Shown piece by piece: positions 1 through 8,154 of a DNA stretch of 15,722 bases; positions within the stretch are counted from its first letter, which is position 1; each line of letters opens with the position of its first letter. The DNA lies in contig UQVI01000023.1 in NCBI GenBank assembly GCA_900544515.1, positions 1-15,722 of the forward strand. The letters are read 5' to 3'. Made by a program: the position numbers and the translations under genes. The DNA is from an uncultured Oscillospiraceae bacterium. GTDB lineage: Bacteria; Bacillota; Clostridia; Oscillospirales; Acutalibacteraceae. The notes beneath the pieces are model-generated. The model did not search any database and was not told the origin of the DNA. It saw only the letters and a list, made by a program, of their open reading frames with translations.

Positions 1-48
1 TCTACACTCGACTAGTCGTCGGCAGCGTCAGATGTGTATAAGAGACAG
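1..48 (+). other. Untrimmed Illumina Nextera i5-side adapter (not genomic)
   Basis: Bases 1-7 match the end of the P5 primer arm, 8-15 (TCGACTAG) occupy the i5 barcode slot and from memory equal Nextera XT index S513, 16-29 (TCGTCGGCAGCGTC) are the Nextera read 1 arm, and 30-48 (AGATGTGTATAAGAGACAG) are the Tn5 mosaic end. Genomic sequence starts at 49. Reading frames that cross this point carry artificial tails: LSLIHI at the C-terminus of the first minus-strand gene, and LLYTSDAADD in an antisense frame. Confidence 0.98.
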
Positions 49-1581
49 GCTATAAGTATAAGCACCGCCCAAAAGCTCGCCCTCTTCAAACTCATGGCGT
101 TCAATGAAATGACGATTGACATAGTCCTCCTGAACTCTTCCTGACTTTTCAGGTATTGGTACAATTGTAATATGATATGCACTGGATTCATCCATATCAT
201 TCATATCTATTTTAATAGTATCCTCAGCATCTATGTAATATTCGCTCTTCACGACAGGCGAATTTACAACACCTGAAATACCCTTGTAAACAACCTCTTC
301 TGTTTTTATTGCAAGTCTGTATCCGGACTTGAACAGTCCTGTATCGGAAAGATTTTTCAGCTTGACAACGGCTGAGCCGTCACGTCCTCCGCAAATAATT
401 TCAATCTTATCCTCTGCATCATTCATTGTGACAAGACCCATAAAACCTTTGGAGGAAAAATCAGCCTCCCCCTTAAGTGCCTTGCCTAAATTGGATTTGA
501 ACAAATCCTGATAGCTGATATCGACAGTCTGTCCCTCCATATCAGTATACCAGCGGTAAAGCCACCAGTTTGAGTTAGGACAATTATCATCAGCCGCAAC
601 ATCACACAGATTATTTGCGAGTCTCCAGTAAGCGATATCCGCATACACCTTGCTTGTTTCAATCTGAGTTATATACTGGAGCATTCTGCCGGGCATACCA
701 TTGTCCTGCATTCTGCCGTATTCCGTTACAATGATCGGCAGCTCCTCTATACCGAGTTCTGTTTCAAGCCCACGATAATCTTCAACGTGACCCTGCCAAT
801 GATATATTGAACTGTCATTCAGCTCGTGATAAATCATAACCTCAGGAACACAGGAGTTTTCTGTGCAAAAGATCATGAAATTTCTGATTTCGTTCTTATC
901 ATAGTCACAGAAACCGGGACCGCCTATAAGTGCATTCGGATTGATTGACTTAACAAAATCATAGGTTATCTTCCACGCGTCAAAGAAATTCTTTTCTCCG
1001 ACTGCATTATAATCACCGTAAACACCGTACTGGCTGTCGGAACTCTCTTTTGTTTCTCCGAACCAGACACCATTATCACATTCGTTATAAATACAGTAAA
1101 CAATCTTATCACAGTAAGGAACACCTGATAAATCGTTCACCGCTTTCTCAACCTTAGGCAGATAATCATTTTCTAAAAACTTCTTCCAATCGTATTTCCC
1201 AACACTTCGCTGCTTTTCAATACTGTCATGCTCATAATACCACGTGGAATATGCATCCTGTAAATAAACCACGATATAATCGGTATTATCAAGCTGTGAA
1301 TATACGTGCGAAATGTCACCGACAGGGTGCTGAAGTCCGCCTTCCACCTTTTGCGACACGGTGGAAATATCAATACTTTCCGTCATATTCTCTGACGGAA
1401 CACCCTTTTCGGCAAGACCGTAAAGATAGCCTGAAGCACCTGTTGTCACTGCACCTGTTTTTACACTCATATCAGCTGTAAGACTCGGCGTATAAAAAAT
1501 CGCAAAACCGCCGATACACATACCAATCAAAAACACAAGACAAATAACAATGGAAAGAATTATTTTCAGAAAATTTTTCAT
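49..1581 (-). CDS. Membrane-anchored GH39-like glycoside hydrolase, 3' truncated by contig end
   Basis: 511 genuine residues; the stop and the last six residues of the open frame lie in the adapter, so the gene continues off the left edge. Residues about 5-29 form one hydrophobic segment with no clear cleavage site, suggesting an N-terminal membrane anchor with the enzyme outside the cell. The catalytic region (about 50-380) has clan GH-A hallmarks: an Asn-Glu pair, N166-E167, in a YNECDNG context as candidate acid/base, and E287 in IIVTEYGR as candidate nucleophile, followed by an aromatic-rich YWRLANN...WWLYRWY stretch (319-345). A beta-type region (about 380-475) follows, and at 496-511 an EFEEGELLGGAYTY stretch resembles the start of a CBM6/CBM35-type carbohydrate-binding module. 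The closest fit is GH39-like; substrate is not predictable. The ATG has AGGG 8 nt upstream and begins 4 nt after the lipid-kinase stop codon. Confidence 0.72.
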
Positions 1582-1585
1582 ATCA

Positions 1586-2536
1586 TTATCCCTTTAAAAA
1601 GCACAGCTTCAAAGCCTTAGGATCAATCTTAAAATTAACCTCATTATAATCAAAGTTTTCTCCGTCACAATTGCCGAGCAATGCTTCTCCGTCCACAGAC
1701 CATATACGTCCGCTCTTTATGTAGCCTGAATCAATCTGCTTGATTTCATCAATCTTGCCCGCACTGTACTTAGGAATAAGCGGAGGTGCCTGCATCAGCT
1801 TAATAGGGTGACAGAGTGCATAATCAAGCAGTCCGTCATCAAGCTTGGAATCAGGTGCAGGACAAAAGCCGCCGCCATAATAGCTTGCATTGCATATTGC
1901 GAAAAGTGTGTAATCAAGAGGTTCGTGCTGAATTTTATATTCCCTGCCCTCTTTATCAATACAGTTCAGATCAACATTTATCTTATAATCAAGAGAGCTG
2001 CAAAGCACCGGAACAATAGCAAGATTATATGCCTGGTGTCCGATAGCGGGGAATTTGCCGGCAATTTTTCTGCCGAGTGTTTCCACCTTAGTATCAAGTC
2101 CATAGCTCATAACATTGATACATTTTTCGCCATTATAATCAATAAGATCTATCGGCTTTACATCATATCGGATGTTGCCGTTATAAAAGCCGAATGCTTT
2201 TATTACATTTTCTACATTAATCTTTTTCGTGCCGTAAATTTTCTTGGCAAAATCGTTGCCTGTTCCCAAAGGAAGAATGAGCATAGGGGTATCCGTATGA
2301 GCAAGTCCGTTGGCAATTTCATGCACAGTACCATCGCCGCCGCAGGATACAATAACGCAATCCTTTCCGTATTTTTCAGCATAACGATGTGCTATATCCT
2401 TTGCATCCCCCTTGCATGCAGTCTCCTCAAGAATCATATCATCCTCAATCAGACGGAATGTTGATTTGATTCTTGAAAACAATCTTTGCTTATCATCATT
2501 TCCTGCAATTGGATTTATCACAAATATATACTTCAC
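1586..2536 (-). CDS. YegS/BmrU-type lipid (diacylglycerol) kinase
   Basis: A 316-residue protein of the diacylglycerol kinase catalytic family, expected to phosphorylate diacylglycerol or a related lipid at the inner face of the membrane using ATP. Visible motifs are NPIAG at 8-12, the nucleotide-binding GGDGTVHEIANG at 66-77, PLGTGNDFAK at 89-98, and the conserved C-terminal lobe signatures APDSKLDDGLLD (227-238) and VDGEAL (281-286). Length is usual for the family. The start is GTG, supported by AGGAG 8 nt upstream. It sits 28 nt after the galactokinase and 4 nt before the glycoside hydrolase, so co-transcription is likely. In Firmicutes such kinases recycle diacylglycerol released during lipoteichoic acid or glycolipid synthesis; whether this one does is inference. 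Confidence 0.9.
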   Translation of the reverse strand: MKYIFVINPIAGNDDKQRLFSRIKSTFRLIEDDMILEETACKGDAKDIAHRYAEKYGKDCVIVSCGGDGTVHEIANGLAHTDTPMLILPLGTGNDFAKKIYGTKKINVENVIKAFGFYNGNIRYDVKPIDLIDYNGEKCINVMSYGLDTKVETLGRKIAGKFPAIGHQAYNLAIVPVLCSSLDYKINVDLNCIDKEGREYKIQHEPLDYTLFAICNASYYGGGFCPAPDSKLDDGLLDYALCHPIKLMQAPPLIPKYSAGKIDEIKQIDSGYIKSGRIWSVDGEALLGNCDGENFDYNEVNFKIDPKALKLCFLKG

Positions 2537-2544
2537 TTTAACTA

Positions 2545-2549
2545 CTCCT
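2545..2549 (-). promoter_or_regulatory. Ribosome binding site fixing a GTG start
   Basis: Minus-strand AGGAG lies 8 nt before the GTG at 2534-2536. No in-frame ATG has comparable spacing, and the NPxAG motif begins right after this start, so GTG is the initiation codon of the lipid kinase. Confidence 0.8.
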
Positions 2550-2564
2550 CTTTATGAAAAACAA

Positions 2565-3845
2565 TTAAATTACTCTTGTACCGCCCACCGGTCTGATAAT
2601 CAGAATATGGCATGAGCCCTCTCCGAATACGTCGTCCATTGTCTTTCTGTATTCTTCAAGACAATCATTCGGAACAAATGCCTGAATTGTACCTGCAAAA
2701 CCGCCGCCGTGCACTCTCCATGCACCCTTGCCCTCAAGCAGCTGCTGACTGAGACAAAGTGCCAGTGAAAGCTTCTGCTCAGTCGGATTATTCGGTGTGA
2801 ACACATTCTGATTATATAAGAATGAAGAAAAGCCTGACTTGGTTATAACCTGCTTGAAAACATCAAAATCATTGCTTTCAAGTGCTGAAACCGCTTTTTC
2901 AACTCTTGTGTTTTCATTGTAGAAATGAACTGCACGGAGAATTGCACGGTCATTCACCTTGCCTGTAAGTTCAGGAATTGCACGGAAAAATGTATCAGAA
3001 GAAATTTCCCTGAGTACATTTTTACCAAGTGCCTTTGCAACGGTTTCCATCTCACCGCGAACAGCAGCATAATCATCTGTCAAATCACTGTGATTACCGT
3101 GCGTATCCACAATACAGAGACTGTAGCCTGACTGTGCAAAATCAAAGTCTACCTTTTTAATAACCGGATTTTCAGTGCTTTCAAAATCAATTGTAACAAA
3201 TGTTCCGACTGATGATGCCATCTGGTCAAGCAGACCTGACGGCTTGCCGAAGAATACATTTTCACTGTACTGTGCAGTCTTTGCGATTGTAACTGCATCA
3301 ATATTTCCATCATTATAAAGATGAGAAAGAACCGTACCTAAAAGCACCTCAAAGGCTGCTGATGAGGAAAGTCCTGAACCACCCATAACATCACTTGTTG
3401 TACAAGCATCAAAGCCGCCGATTTTATAGCCGTTATTCTTAAGACCTGCTGCCACACCCTTAATCATAGATGCTGATTTGCCGTACATACCTTCAGAAGG
3501 TGTAAGGTCAGATATATCAACTGTATTTAATGAATGACCCTCTGATTTTTCATTAATCACATTATCATCGTTTTTAGCAGCAACCGCAATGGCATCCAGA
3601 TTGATTGATGCCGCCAGAACCTTACCATTGTTATGGTCAGTATGATTACCGCAAATCTCCGTTCGGCCGGGAGCACTTAATACCATAACATCCCTGTCAT
3701 CTCCAAAAAGCTCAATGAACTTTTTGATTGTTTTTATGTAGCGTGGTTTCTGCATCTCAACAGCAGAATCAGTAACGTATACCTTTTTTAAAGCAATGTC
3801 CGCACCACCACTCTGAATTGTTGCAATAAGTTCACTTGGTTTCAT
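2565..3845 (-). CDS. galK: Galactokinase family GHMP kinase
   Basis: A 426-residue cytoplasmic sugar kinase; the family phosphorylates galactose to galactose 1-phosphate with ATP, the first Leloir step. The galactokinase signature is GRTEICGNHTDHN (60-72), in the Firmicutes form rather than the enterobacterial GRVNLIGEHTDYN. The GHMP phosphate loop is GGSGLSSSAA (155-164), the catalytic Asp is D207 in GLLDQMASS, and the third GHMP motif is GGGFAGTIQAF (380-390). ATG start with GGAG 8 nt upstream; 12 nt separate it from the upstream membrane-protein gene. No galT, galE or transporter is present, so the sugar could be galactose or a relative, and the symbol rests on family resemblance. It is much longer than GHMP-type shikimate kinases and has the galactose signature, so it does not fill the missing aroK step. 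Confidence 0.87.
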   Translation of the reverse strand: MKPSELIATIQSGGADIALKKVYVTDSAVEMQKPRYIKTIKKFIELFGDDRDVMVLSAPGRTEICGNHTDHNNGKVLAASINLDAIAVAAKNDDNVINEKSEGHSLNTVDISDLTPSEGMYGKSASMIKGVAAGLKNNGYKIGGFDACTTSDVMGGSGLSSSAAFEVLLGTVLSHLYNDGNIDAVTIAKTAQYSENVFFGKPSGLLDQMASSVGTFVTIDFESTENPVIKKVDFDFAQSGYSLCIVDTHGNHSDLTDDYAAVRGEMETVAKALGKNVLREISSDTFFRAIPELTGKVNDRAILRAVHFYNENTRVEKAVSALESNDFDVFKQVITKSGFSSFLYNQNVFTPNNPTEQKLSLALCLSQQLLEGKGAWRVHGGGFAGTIQAFVPNDCLEEYRKTMDDVFGEGSCHILIIRPVGGTRVI

Positions 3846-3857
3846 CTTTTTATCTCC

Positions 3858-4628
3858 TTATAAAACAATTTTATATTTTTCTTTTTCAGAATAAATCAGA
3901 AGCGTCTGATTCATCTGCTTTGATTTTCTTCCGTAAAAAACATTAAAGGTGATAACCGACACACCTGTAAATGCCACAATAATCATCAGAAGCACAATAA
4001 ACTGTACTGAAAATGGGTTGTAAATTGCCGAGCCGATTTTCGTATAAATAAACAGTCTTGGTGCAAAACCCAGAATACTCAGACAGGTATAATAAACAAA
4101 ATCATACTTCATTGAGCCGTAATACTTTGACACCATTCCAAGCGGTATGGACGGCACAAGCCTTGATACAAAAAGCACATACGGATTGCCTGTTCCCTTG
4201 AACTGAATCCAGTCCCTTACAAAGTGAAGCTGTTTTATGCCGAGAATCATTCCGGTCCAGCCGCCTCCGATAAACTTTCCCTCCACATATTTCACCGAGA
4301 AAAAGAATACACAAAAGACAAGATTAATGATAACCGCCTGGGTTATCGGAAAAACGATACCGGAAATCACACACAGAAATCCCATTGGAATAGGCAACTG
4401 ACACTTGGCAATATAAAGTGCAAATATACAAAGTATAATTTCCGTGTTTGATTCCAGATTTACGATTGCATCATCAATCTGCTCAAGCCAGCTGATGAGT
4501 GTGTCAAAACGTATTTCAAGTCTTGCATGATTATAAAGTACTATGGACAGAAAAATCAGCAAGCCTGTCATAACAAGCACAATGATACCGGATATTAAAT
4601 TTGTCTGATGGCGTTTTTGCTGTTTCAC
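3858..4628 (-). CDS. TVP38/TMEM64 (VTT/DedA-like) membrane protein
   Basis: A 256-residue integral membrane protein. Hydrophobic segments are at about 11-31, 63-79, 82-110, 150-168, 178-198 and 208-231. The central part has VTT-domain features: a re-entrant-like LPIPMGFLCVISGIVFP stretch (78-94), a glycine-rich GGGWTG turn (121-126), and FVSRLVPSIPLGMVSKYYG (153-171), the R-x-x-P-x-x-P-hairpin region conserved in DedA/TVP38 proteins. Relatives are implicated in lipid scrambling and in recycling of undecaprenyl phosphate across the membrane; the substrate here is unknown. The start is GTG, with GGAG 8 nt upstream; an ATG in the same leader is out of frame and stops at once. The 88 nt gap to pheA contains no hairpin-plus-U-tract terminator, so read-through from the aromatic operon is possible. 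Confidence 0.85.
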   Translation of the reverse strand: MKQQKRHQTNLISGIIVLVMTGLLIFLSIVLYNHARLEIRFDTLISWLEQIDDAIVNLESNTEIILCIFALYIAKCQLPIPMGFLCVISGIVFPITQAVIINLVFCVFFFSVKYVEGKFIGGGWTGMILGIKQLHFVRDWIQFKGTGNPYVLFVSRLVPSIPLGMVSKYYGSMKYDFVYYTCLSILGFAPRLFIYTKIGSAIYNPFSVQFIVLLMIIVAFTGVSVITFNVFYGRKSKQMNQTLLIYSEKEKYKIVL

Positions 4629-4636
4629 AAAGTCAT

Positions 4637-4640
4637 CTCC
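4637..4640 (-). promoter_or_regulatory. Ribosome binding site fixing a GTG start
   Basis: Minus-strand GGAG stands 8 nt before the GTG at 4626-4628. The overlapping ATG (GGAGATG) reads only ATG-ACT-TTG-TGA, so it cannot be the gene start. Confidence 0.75.
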
Positions 4641-4716
4641 AAATTAGTTATTTCAGCCAAACAGGAGCCGAATAAAATAAGTTTTAATAATCTTTTTTGT
4701 TCGCTGCTGTTTGTGG

Positions 4717-5850
4717 TTACTTGCATTCAAAATAGTTGCCCAGAAATTCGAATTCAGGCAGCTCATCATAAAGAGCACAAATCAAATCAAGTGTGGATTT
4801 ATCCTTTACAGAGCCCATTACATCAACATAAAAATAGTAATCAAAATCTGCATTTTCAATCGGTCTTGACTCAAGCTTTGTCAGGTTGAGTCCTGCCATA
4901 GAAAATCTGCCAAGAACTCTGTAGAGCGAGCCTGTTGTATGCGGAGCTGAGAAAATCAGAGAAATTTTATCTGCATCCTCACCGATTACAAGCTCCTTTG
5001 AAATCACAATAAATCTTGTTCTGTTATTATTATTATTCTGAACATTTCGTTTTAAAATCTTTAATCCGTATTTTTTTGCTGCGAGTTCCGAACAGATTAC
5101 AGCAATATTATTTTTACTGCTTTTAGCGACAAATTCTGCAGCAGCAGCCGTATTAGAAAAGTTAACACCTGTAAAATCAAAGCTCTTAAGAAAATTGTTG
5201 CACTGTGACAAAGCCTGAGGGTGAGAATAAACATCCGCTATATCCTCATACTTTGTATCTGCTTTAGCGCAAAGGCAATGCTCAATTTTCAAATCATATG
5301 CACCGACAACATAAAATCTGTATTTCATTATAAGGTCGTAGGATTCGTGCACAGAGCCTGCTGTTGAATTTTCAACAGGAATCACGCCATACTTAGCCTC
5401 ACCCTTATTTACTGCCTCAAAGACATCCTCAAACTGCTTATAAAACCTGACAGGTGAATCAGGGAATAAGGTATTCGCAGTAACGCCGCTGTATGCACCC
5501 TCAACACCCTGACATGCCACACTTTCACCATTGGCAGTGAGTTTACCTGAAGATTTTGCACCTTCTATAGTATCTCTAAGCTTTTTTCCGCCGCCGATTA
5601 TTTTGTGCTGCAAGGCTCTGGAAGCATCCATTGTGGCTGAAAATACAGTTTTAATTGTATCGCCCTGCGCACCGCATTTCGCGGCAACATTATCCAGTAT
5701 CTGCTGTTCTCTTTCAGCGTTTAATACAGGTATACCCCTTTCAACCTTATATCTGGCAACCTGCTCTGATATGCTCATCCTTTTTAAAAGAAGAGGAATC
5801 AGCTGTTCATCAATTGCATCAATTTCTTTTCTAAGATCTAATAAATCCAT
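4717..5850 (-). CDS. pheA: Bifunctional chorismate mutase / prephenate dehydratase (P-protein)
   Basis: A 377-residue fusion that turns chorismate into prephenate and then phenylpyruvate. Residues 1-85 are an AroQ chorismate mutase: R7, R24, K35, E48 and Q81 line up with E. coli R11, R28, K39, E52 and Q88, while the E. coli D48 position is Asn (N44). Residues about 112-283 are prephenate dehydratase with ENSTAGSVHESYDLI (160-174), SHPQALSQC (209-217) and the catalytic TRF (278-280). Residues about 295-375 are an ACT domain with ESRP (327-330); the usual GALV element reads GSLY. This indicates feedback control by phenylalanine. Five consecutive Asn precede the TRF motif, encoded by a trinucleotide repeat. 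Last gene of the aromatic cluster, 27 nt after aroC. Its best Shine-Dalgarno (AGGA) is 12 nt from the ATG, which is long and may lower translation. Confidence 0.95.
   Translation of the reverse strand: MDLLDLRKEIDAIDEQLIPLLLKRMSISEQVARYKVERGIPVLNAEREQQILDNVAAKCGAQGDTIKTVFSATMDASRALQHKIIGGGKKLRDTIEGAKSSGKLTANGESVACQGVEGAYSGVTANTLFPDSPVRFYKQFEDVFEAVNKGEAKYGVIPVENSTAGSVHESYDLIMKYRFYVVGAYDLKIEHCLCAKADTKYEDIADVYSHPQALSQCNNFLKSFDFTGVNFSNTAAAAEFVAKSSKNNIAVICSELAAKKYGLKILKRNVQNNNNNRTRFIVISKELVIGEDADKISLIFSAPHTTGSLYRVLGRFSMAGLNLTKLESRPIENADFDYYFYVDVMGSVKDKSTLDLICALYDELPEFEFLGNYFECK
5023..5037 (-). repeat. In-frame AAT/AAC trinucleotide run in pheA
   Basis: Four AAT codons and one AAC in a row encode Asn272-276 directly before R277 and the TRF catalytic motif. 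Changes of one unit would stay in frame, so this could vary the loop length but not switch the gene off. Confidence 0.8.
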
Positions 5851-5877
5851 TATCTAATTATATCCTTTTTATTTTCA

Positions 5878-6951
5878 TTACATCATCAAATCAAGCAAAG
5901 CAAAGGCAACTGCCGCCTCAACCACAGGCACTGCACGAGGTACGATACAGGGATCGTGACGACCCTTGATTATCAGTGTTTCCTCCTCCATCGTCTGTAG
6001 GTTTACGCTCTGCTGCGGCTGAGAAATAGACGGAGTAGGCTTAATAGCTACGCTGAGCACCAGAGGAGCACCGCTGGTCATACCGCCGAGCACACCTCCG
6101 TTATGATTTGTCTTAAGTGCCACCTCACCGTTTTTAATGCAGTAAGCATCATTCGCCTGAGAGCCTGTCATTTCAGCAAAATCAAAGCCTGCACCGAACG
6201 CAACACCCTTTACGGCAGGAATACCGAAAAGCATTGACGCAAGGTGACTTTCAACCGTTGAAAAAATATTTGCACCGATACCAACAGGAATTCCCACTGC
6301 GGCACATTCAATCACACCGCCGACGCTGTCCTGTTCAAGTCTTGCGCATTCAATTGCTGCTCTCATTTTTTCCTGCGCTTCGGCCGATATTGTTGAAAAG
6401 GATACAGAGGAAAGACTTTTAAGAAGCTCTGCTGAAATATCATTTTTATCAAACATATCGTCACATACATCCGCAATCTGAGCAATATGTGCACCTACGG
6501 TAATACCCTTTTGCTCAAGTATCTGCTTTGCAACCGCACCTGCAAAAACCAGTGGCGCAGTAAGCCTGCCGCTGAAATGACCGCCGCCGCGTATATCATT
6601 ATTGCCGCTGTATTTCACATAAGCAGGATAATCACTGTGTGACGGACGTGGTACTGTCATCAGATTTGAATAGTCACCGCTTTTCGTATTTGTATTCTCA
6701 ATCACCATTGCAAGCGGTGCACCTGTTGTTACATTATCAAGCACACCTGAAATGATATTCGGTATATCCTTTTCAAGTCGCGGAGTAGCTGACCTGTCCT
6801 TGCCCGGAGCACGTCTTGACATATCCACATATATTTTATCCATATCAAGCTCAACGCCTGCCGGAAGTCCGTCAATCACACAGCCTATCGCTTTTCCGTG
6901 ACTTTCACCGAATATGGAGAGTTTGATATTTTTACCAAATTCAGAGGACAT
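5878..6951 (-). CDS. aroC: Chorismate synthase
   Basis: A 357-residue FMN-dependent lyase making chorismate from 5-enolpyruvylshikimate 3-phosphate, the last common step of the pathway. Motifs seen from the chosen start: GESHGKAIG (15-23, with catalytic H18), RRAPGKDR (46-53), RPSHSDYPAYVKY (102-114, with H105), RGGGHFSGRLTAP (121-133), and RHDPCIVPRAVPVVEAA (331-347). The HFSGR form replaces the RSSARET form of E. coli, as is usual in many Firmicutes. The open frame extends 11 codons further upstream (to 6984), but the ATG at 6949-6951 has GGAGG exactly 8 nt upstream and begins where the conserved SSEFGKNIKLSIFGESHG block starts. With this start it overlaps the end of aroA by 11 nt, which suggests translational coupling. 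No NADPH:FMN reductase gene is adjacent. Confidence 0.96.
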   Translation of the reverse strand: MSSEFGKNIKLSIFGESHGKAIGCVIDGLPAGVELDMDKIYVDMSRRAPGKDRSATPRLEKDIPNIISGVLDNVTTGAPLAMVIENTNTKSGDYSNLMTVPRPSHSDYPAYVKYSGNNDIRGGGHFSGRLTAPLVFAGAVAKQILEQKGITVGAHIAQIADVCDDMFDKNDISAELLKSLSSVSFSTISAEAQEKMRAAIECARLEQDSVGGVIECAAVGIPVGIGANIFSTVESHLASMLFGIPAVKGVAFGAGFDFAEMTGSQANDAYCIKNGEVALKTNHNGGVLGGMTSGAPLVLSVAIKPTPSISQPQQSVNLQTMEEETLIIKGRHDPCIVPRAVPVVEAAVAFALLDLMM

Positions 6952-8143
6952 CTGCCTTACCTCCAATACTGTTATAATCTTCAAAAAATGAGGGATAGGA
7001 TTTATTTATACTGTTTGCATCATCAATCACAGTTTCACCATCAAGAAAAAGTCCTGCAATAGAAAATGCCATAACAATTCTGTGATCATTATATCCCTTG
7101 AGCTCAGCACTATGAAGCTCTTTTCCGCCGTTGATAATCATTCCGTCCTCAGTTTCAGTAACATCTGCACCGATTAACTTAAGATTTTCCACGACGCTTT
7201 CAATCCTGTCAGATTCCTTATATCTTAATCTCCCAGCACCCTTAATCACGGTCTGCCCCTCAGAAAATGCAGCAAGCACTGAAATAATCGGAACCAAATC
7301 GGGAATATCTGTTGCATCCACAACAGTACCCTTAAGTGCACTTTTAACACATCTGACACTGTCTTCATTTATCTCAAATTTTGCACCAAAGGCTTCAAGC
7401 ACATCCAGTATACCCTTGTCACCCTGAGTGGTATTCATATCCAGTCCGCCGACTGTCACATCACCGTTTATTGCACCTGCAACAAGAAAAAATGCAGCTT
7501 GTGACCAATCGCCCTCAACTGTATAATCCATTTTATGAAAGTTCTGACCGCCGTGAATGAGATAACCAAAATCAGTCTCCGTAACCTTGACTCCGAAATC
7601 ATTCATTACTTTAACCGTCATATCCACATACGGCTTTGACTGTAAAGGCGTTGTCAGTATAATTGCACTGTCACCGTCCAGATTTGCCAATGCAAGGAGA
7701 AGACCTGTTATATACTGACTGCTTACATCTCCTGCAACCTCATAGCTGCCGTTTTTCAGTTTACCTGAAATAGTCAGCGGCAAGCCGCCGCCGCTTTCAA
7801 CAGCAACATTGTGCATCGGCAAAAGTTCAAGATATTCCCCAATCGGTCTTTGAGGTAATCTGCCCTCACCGACAAAGGTAACCTTTTTTCCAAGTGCTGC
7901 AGCGACAGGGATCATAAAACGCAGTGTTGAACCGCTTTCTATACAATTCAAAACGCTCTCTCCATTTTGCAGAGCCTTGATAATTCCCACTGTAGCCTGC
8001 ATATCCTTTGAATCAATAATAGGCTTAACTGCACCTCCCCCTGCAAGGAAAGAGCAAATCAGTGCCCTGTGAGCGGCGGATTTTGACGGAGGAATTACGA
8101 CTCTGCCGTCCAGTGCTGAACCATTTATTTTTACAATACTCAT
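6941..8143 (-). CDS. aroA: 3-phosphoshikimate 1-carboxyvinyltransferase (EPSP synthase)
   Basis: A 400-residue enzyme that transfers enolpyruvyl from PEP to shikimate 3-phosphate. Recognisable elements are PPSKSAAHRALI (18-29, shikimate-phosphate and PEP contacts), SGSTLRF (70-76, where E. coli has NAGTAMR), QRPIGEYL (98-105), SSQYITGLL (141-149), DIPDLVPI (279-286, containing the catalytic Asp), RLRYKESDR (305-313), YNDHR (351-355) and KSYPSFF (381-387). Length is slightly short of the 427 residues in E. coli but no conserved block is missing. It follows aroB by 11 nt. The nearest GGAG is 16 nt from the ATG, within the aroB end, so initiation may rely on ribosomes arriving from aroB. The class with respect to glyphosate cannot be settled by eye. 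Confidence 0.96.
   Translation of the reverse strand: MSIVKINGSALDGRVVIPPSKSAAHRALICSFLAGGGAVKPIIDSKDMQATVGIIKALQNGESVLNCIESGSTLRFMIPVAAALGKKVTFVGEGRLPQRPIGEYLELLPMHNVAVESGGGLPLTISGKLKNGSYEVAGDVSSQYITGLLLALANLDGDSAIILTTPLQSKPYVDMTVKVMNDFGVKVTETDFGYLIHGGQNFHKMDYTVEGDWSQAAFFLVAGAINGDVTVGGLDMNTTQGDKGILDVLEAFGAKFEINEDSVRCVKSALKGTVVDATDIPDLVPIISVLAAFSEGQTVIKGAGRLRYKESDRIESVVENLKLIGADVTETEDGMIINGGKELHSAELKGYNDHRIVMAFSIAGLFLDGETVIDDANSINKSYPSFFEDYNSIGGKADVL
6960..6964 (-). promoter_or_regulatory. Ribosome binding site deciding the aroC start
   Basis: Minus-strand GGAGG is 8 nt from the ATG at 6949-6951 and lies inside the end of aroA. The upstream in-frame ATG (6982-6984) would place this site inside the coding region, so the shorter protein is preferred. 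Confidence 0.82.
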
Positions 8144-8154
8144 CTTATTTATAA

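Noticed and set aside
12..200. Open frame of 62 codons on the minus strand at the left end
   Set aside because: It is antisense to or out of frame with the hydrolase and its C-terminal part is translated adapter (LLYTSDAADD).
1516..1530. Lipoprotein-like cysteine (LIGMC, C22) in the hydrolase anchor segment
   Set aside because: The residue before Cys is Met rather than Gly, Ala or Ser, and the hydrophobic stretch continues past it, so a plain membrane anchor fits better.
1808..2464. Plus-strand 218-codon frame opposite the lipid kinase
   Set aside because: Low-complexity translation with many Cys/Ile, no ribosome binding site, and fully antisense to a gene with intact family motifs.
2565..3845. 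The GHMP kinase as a replacement shikimate kinase for the adjacent aromatic operon
   Set aside because: It has the galactokinase signature (GRTEICGNHTDHN) and 426 residues; GHMP shikimate kinases are much shorter and lack it.
4629..4716. Terminator or promoter between pheA and the TVP38-like gene
   Set aside because: The 88 nt gap has an A-run and AT-rich stretch on the minus strand, but no stable hairpin with a U-tract and no -35/-10 pair with good spacing.
6952..6984. Longer aroC start 11 codons upstream
   Set aside because: The GGAGG site at 6960-6964 would be inside the coding region, and the extra residues precede the conserved N-terminus of chorismate synthase.
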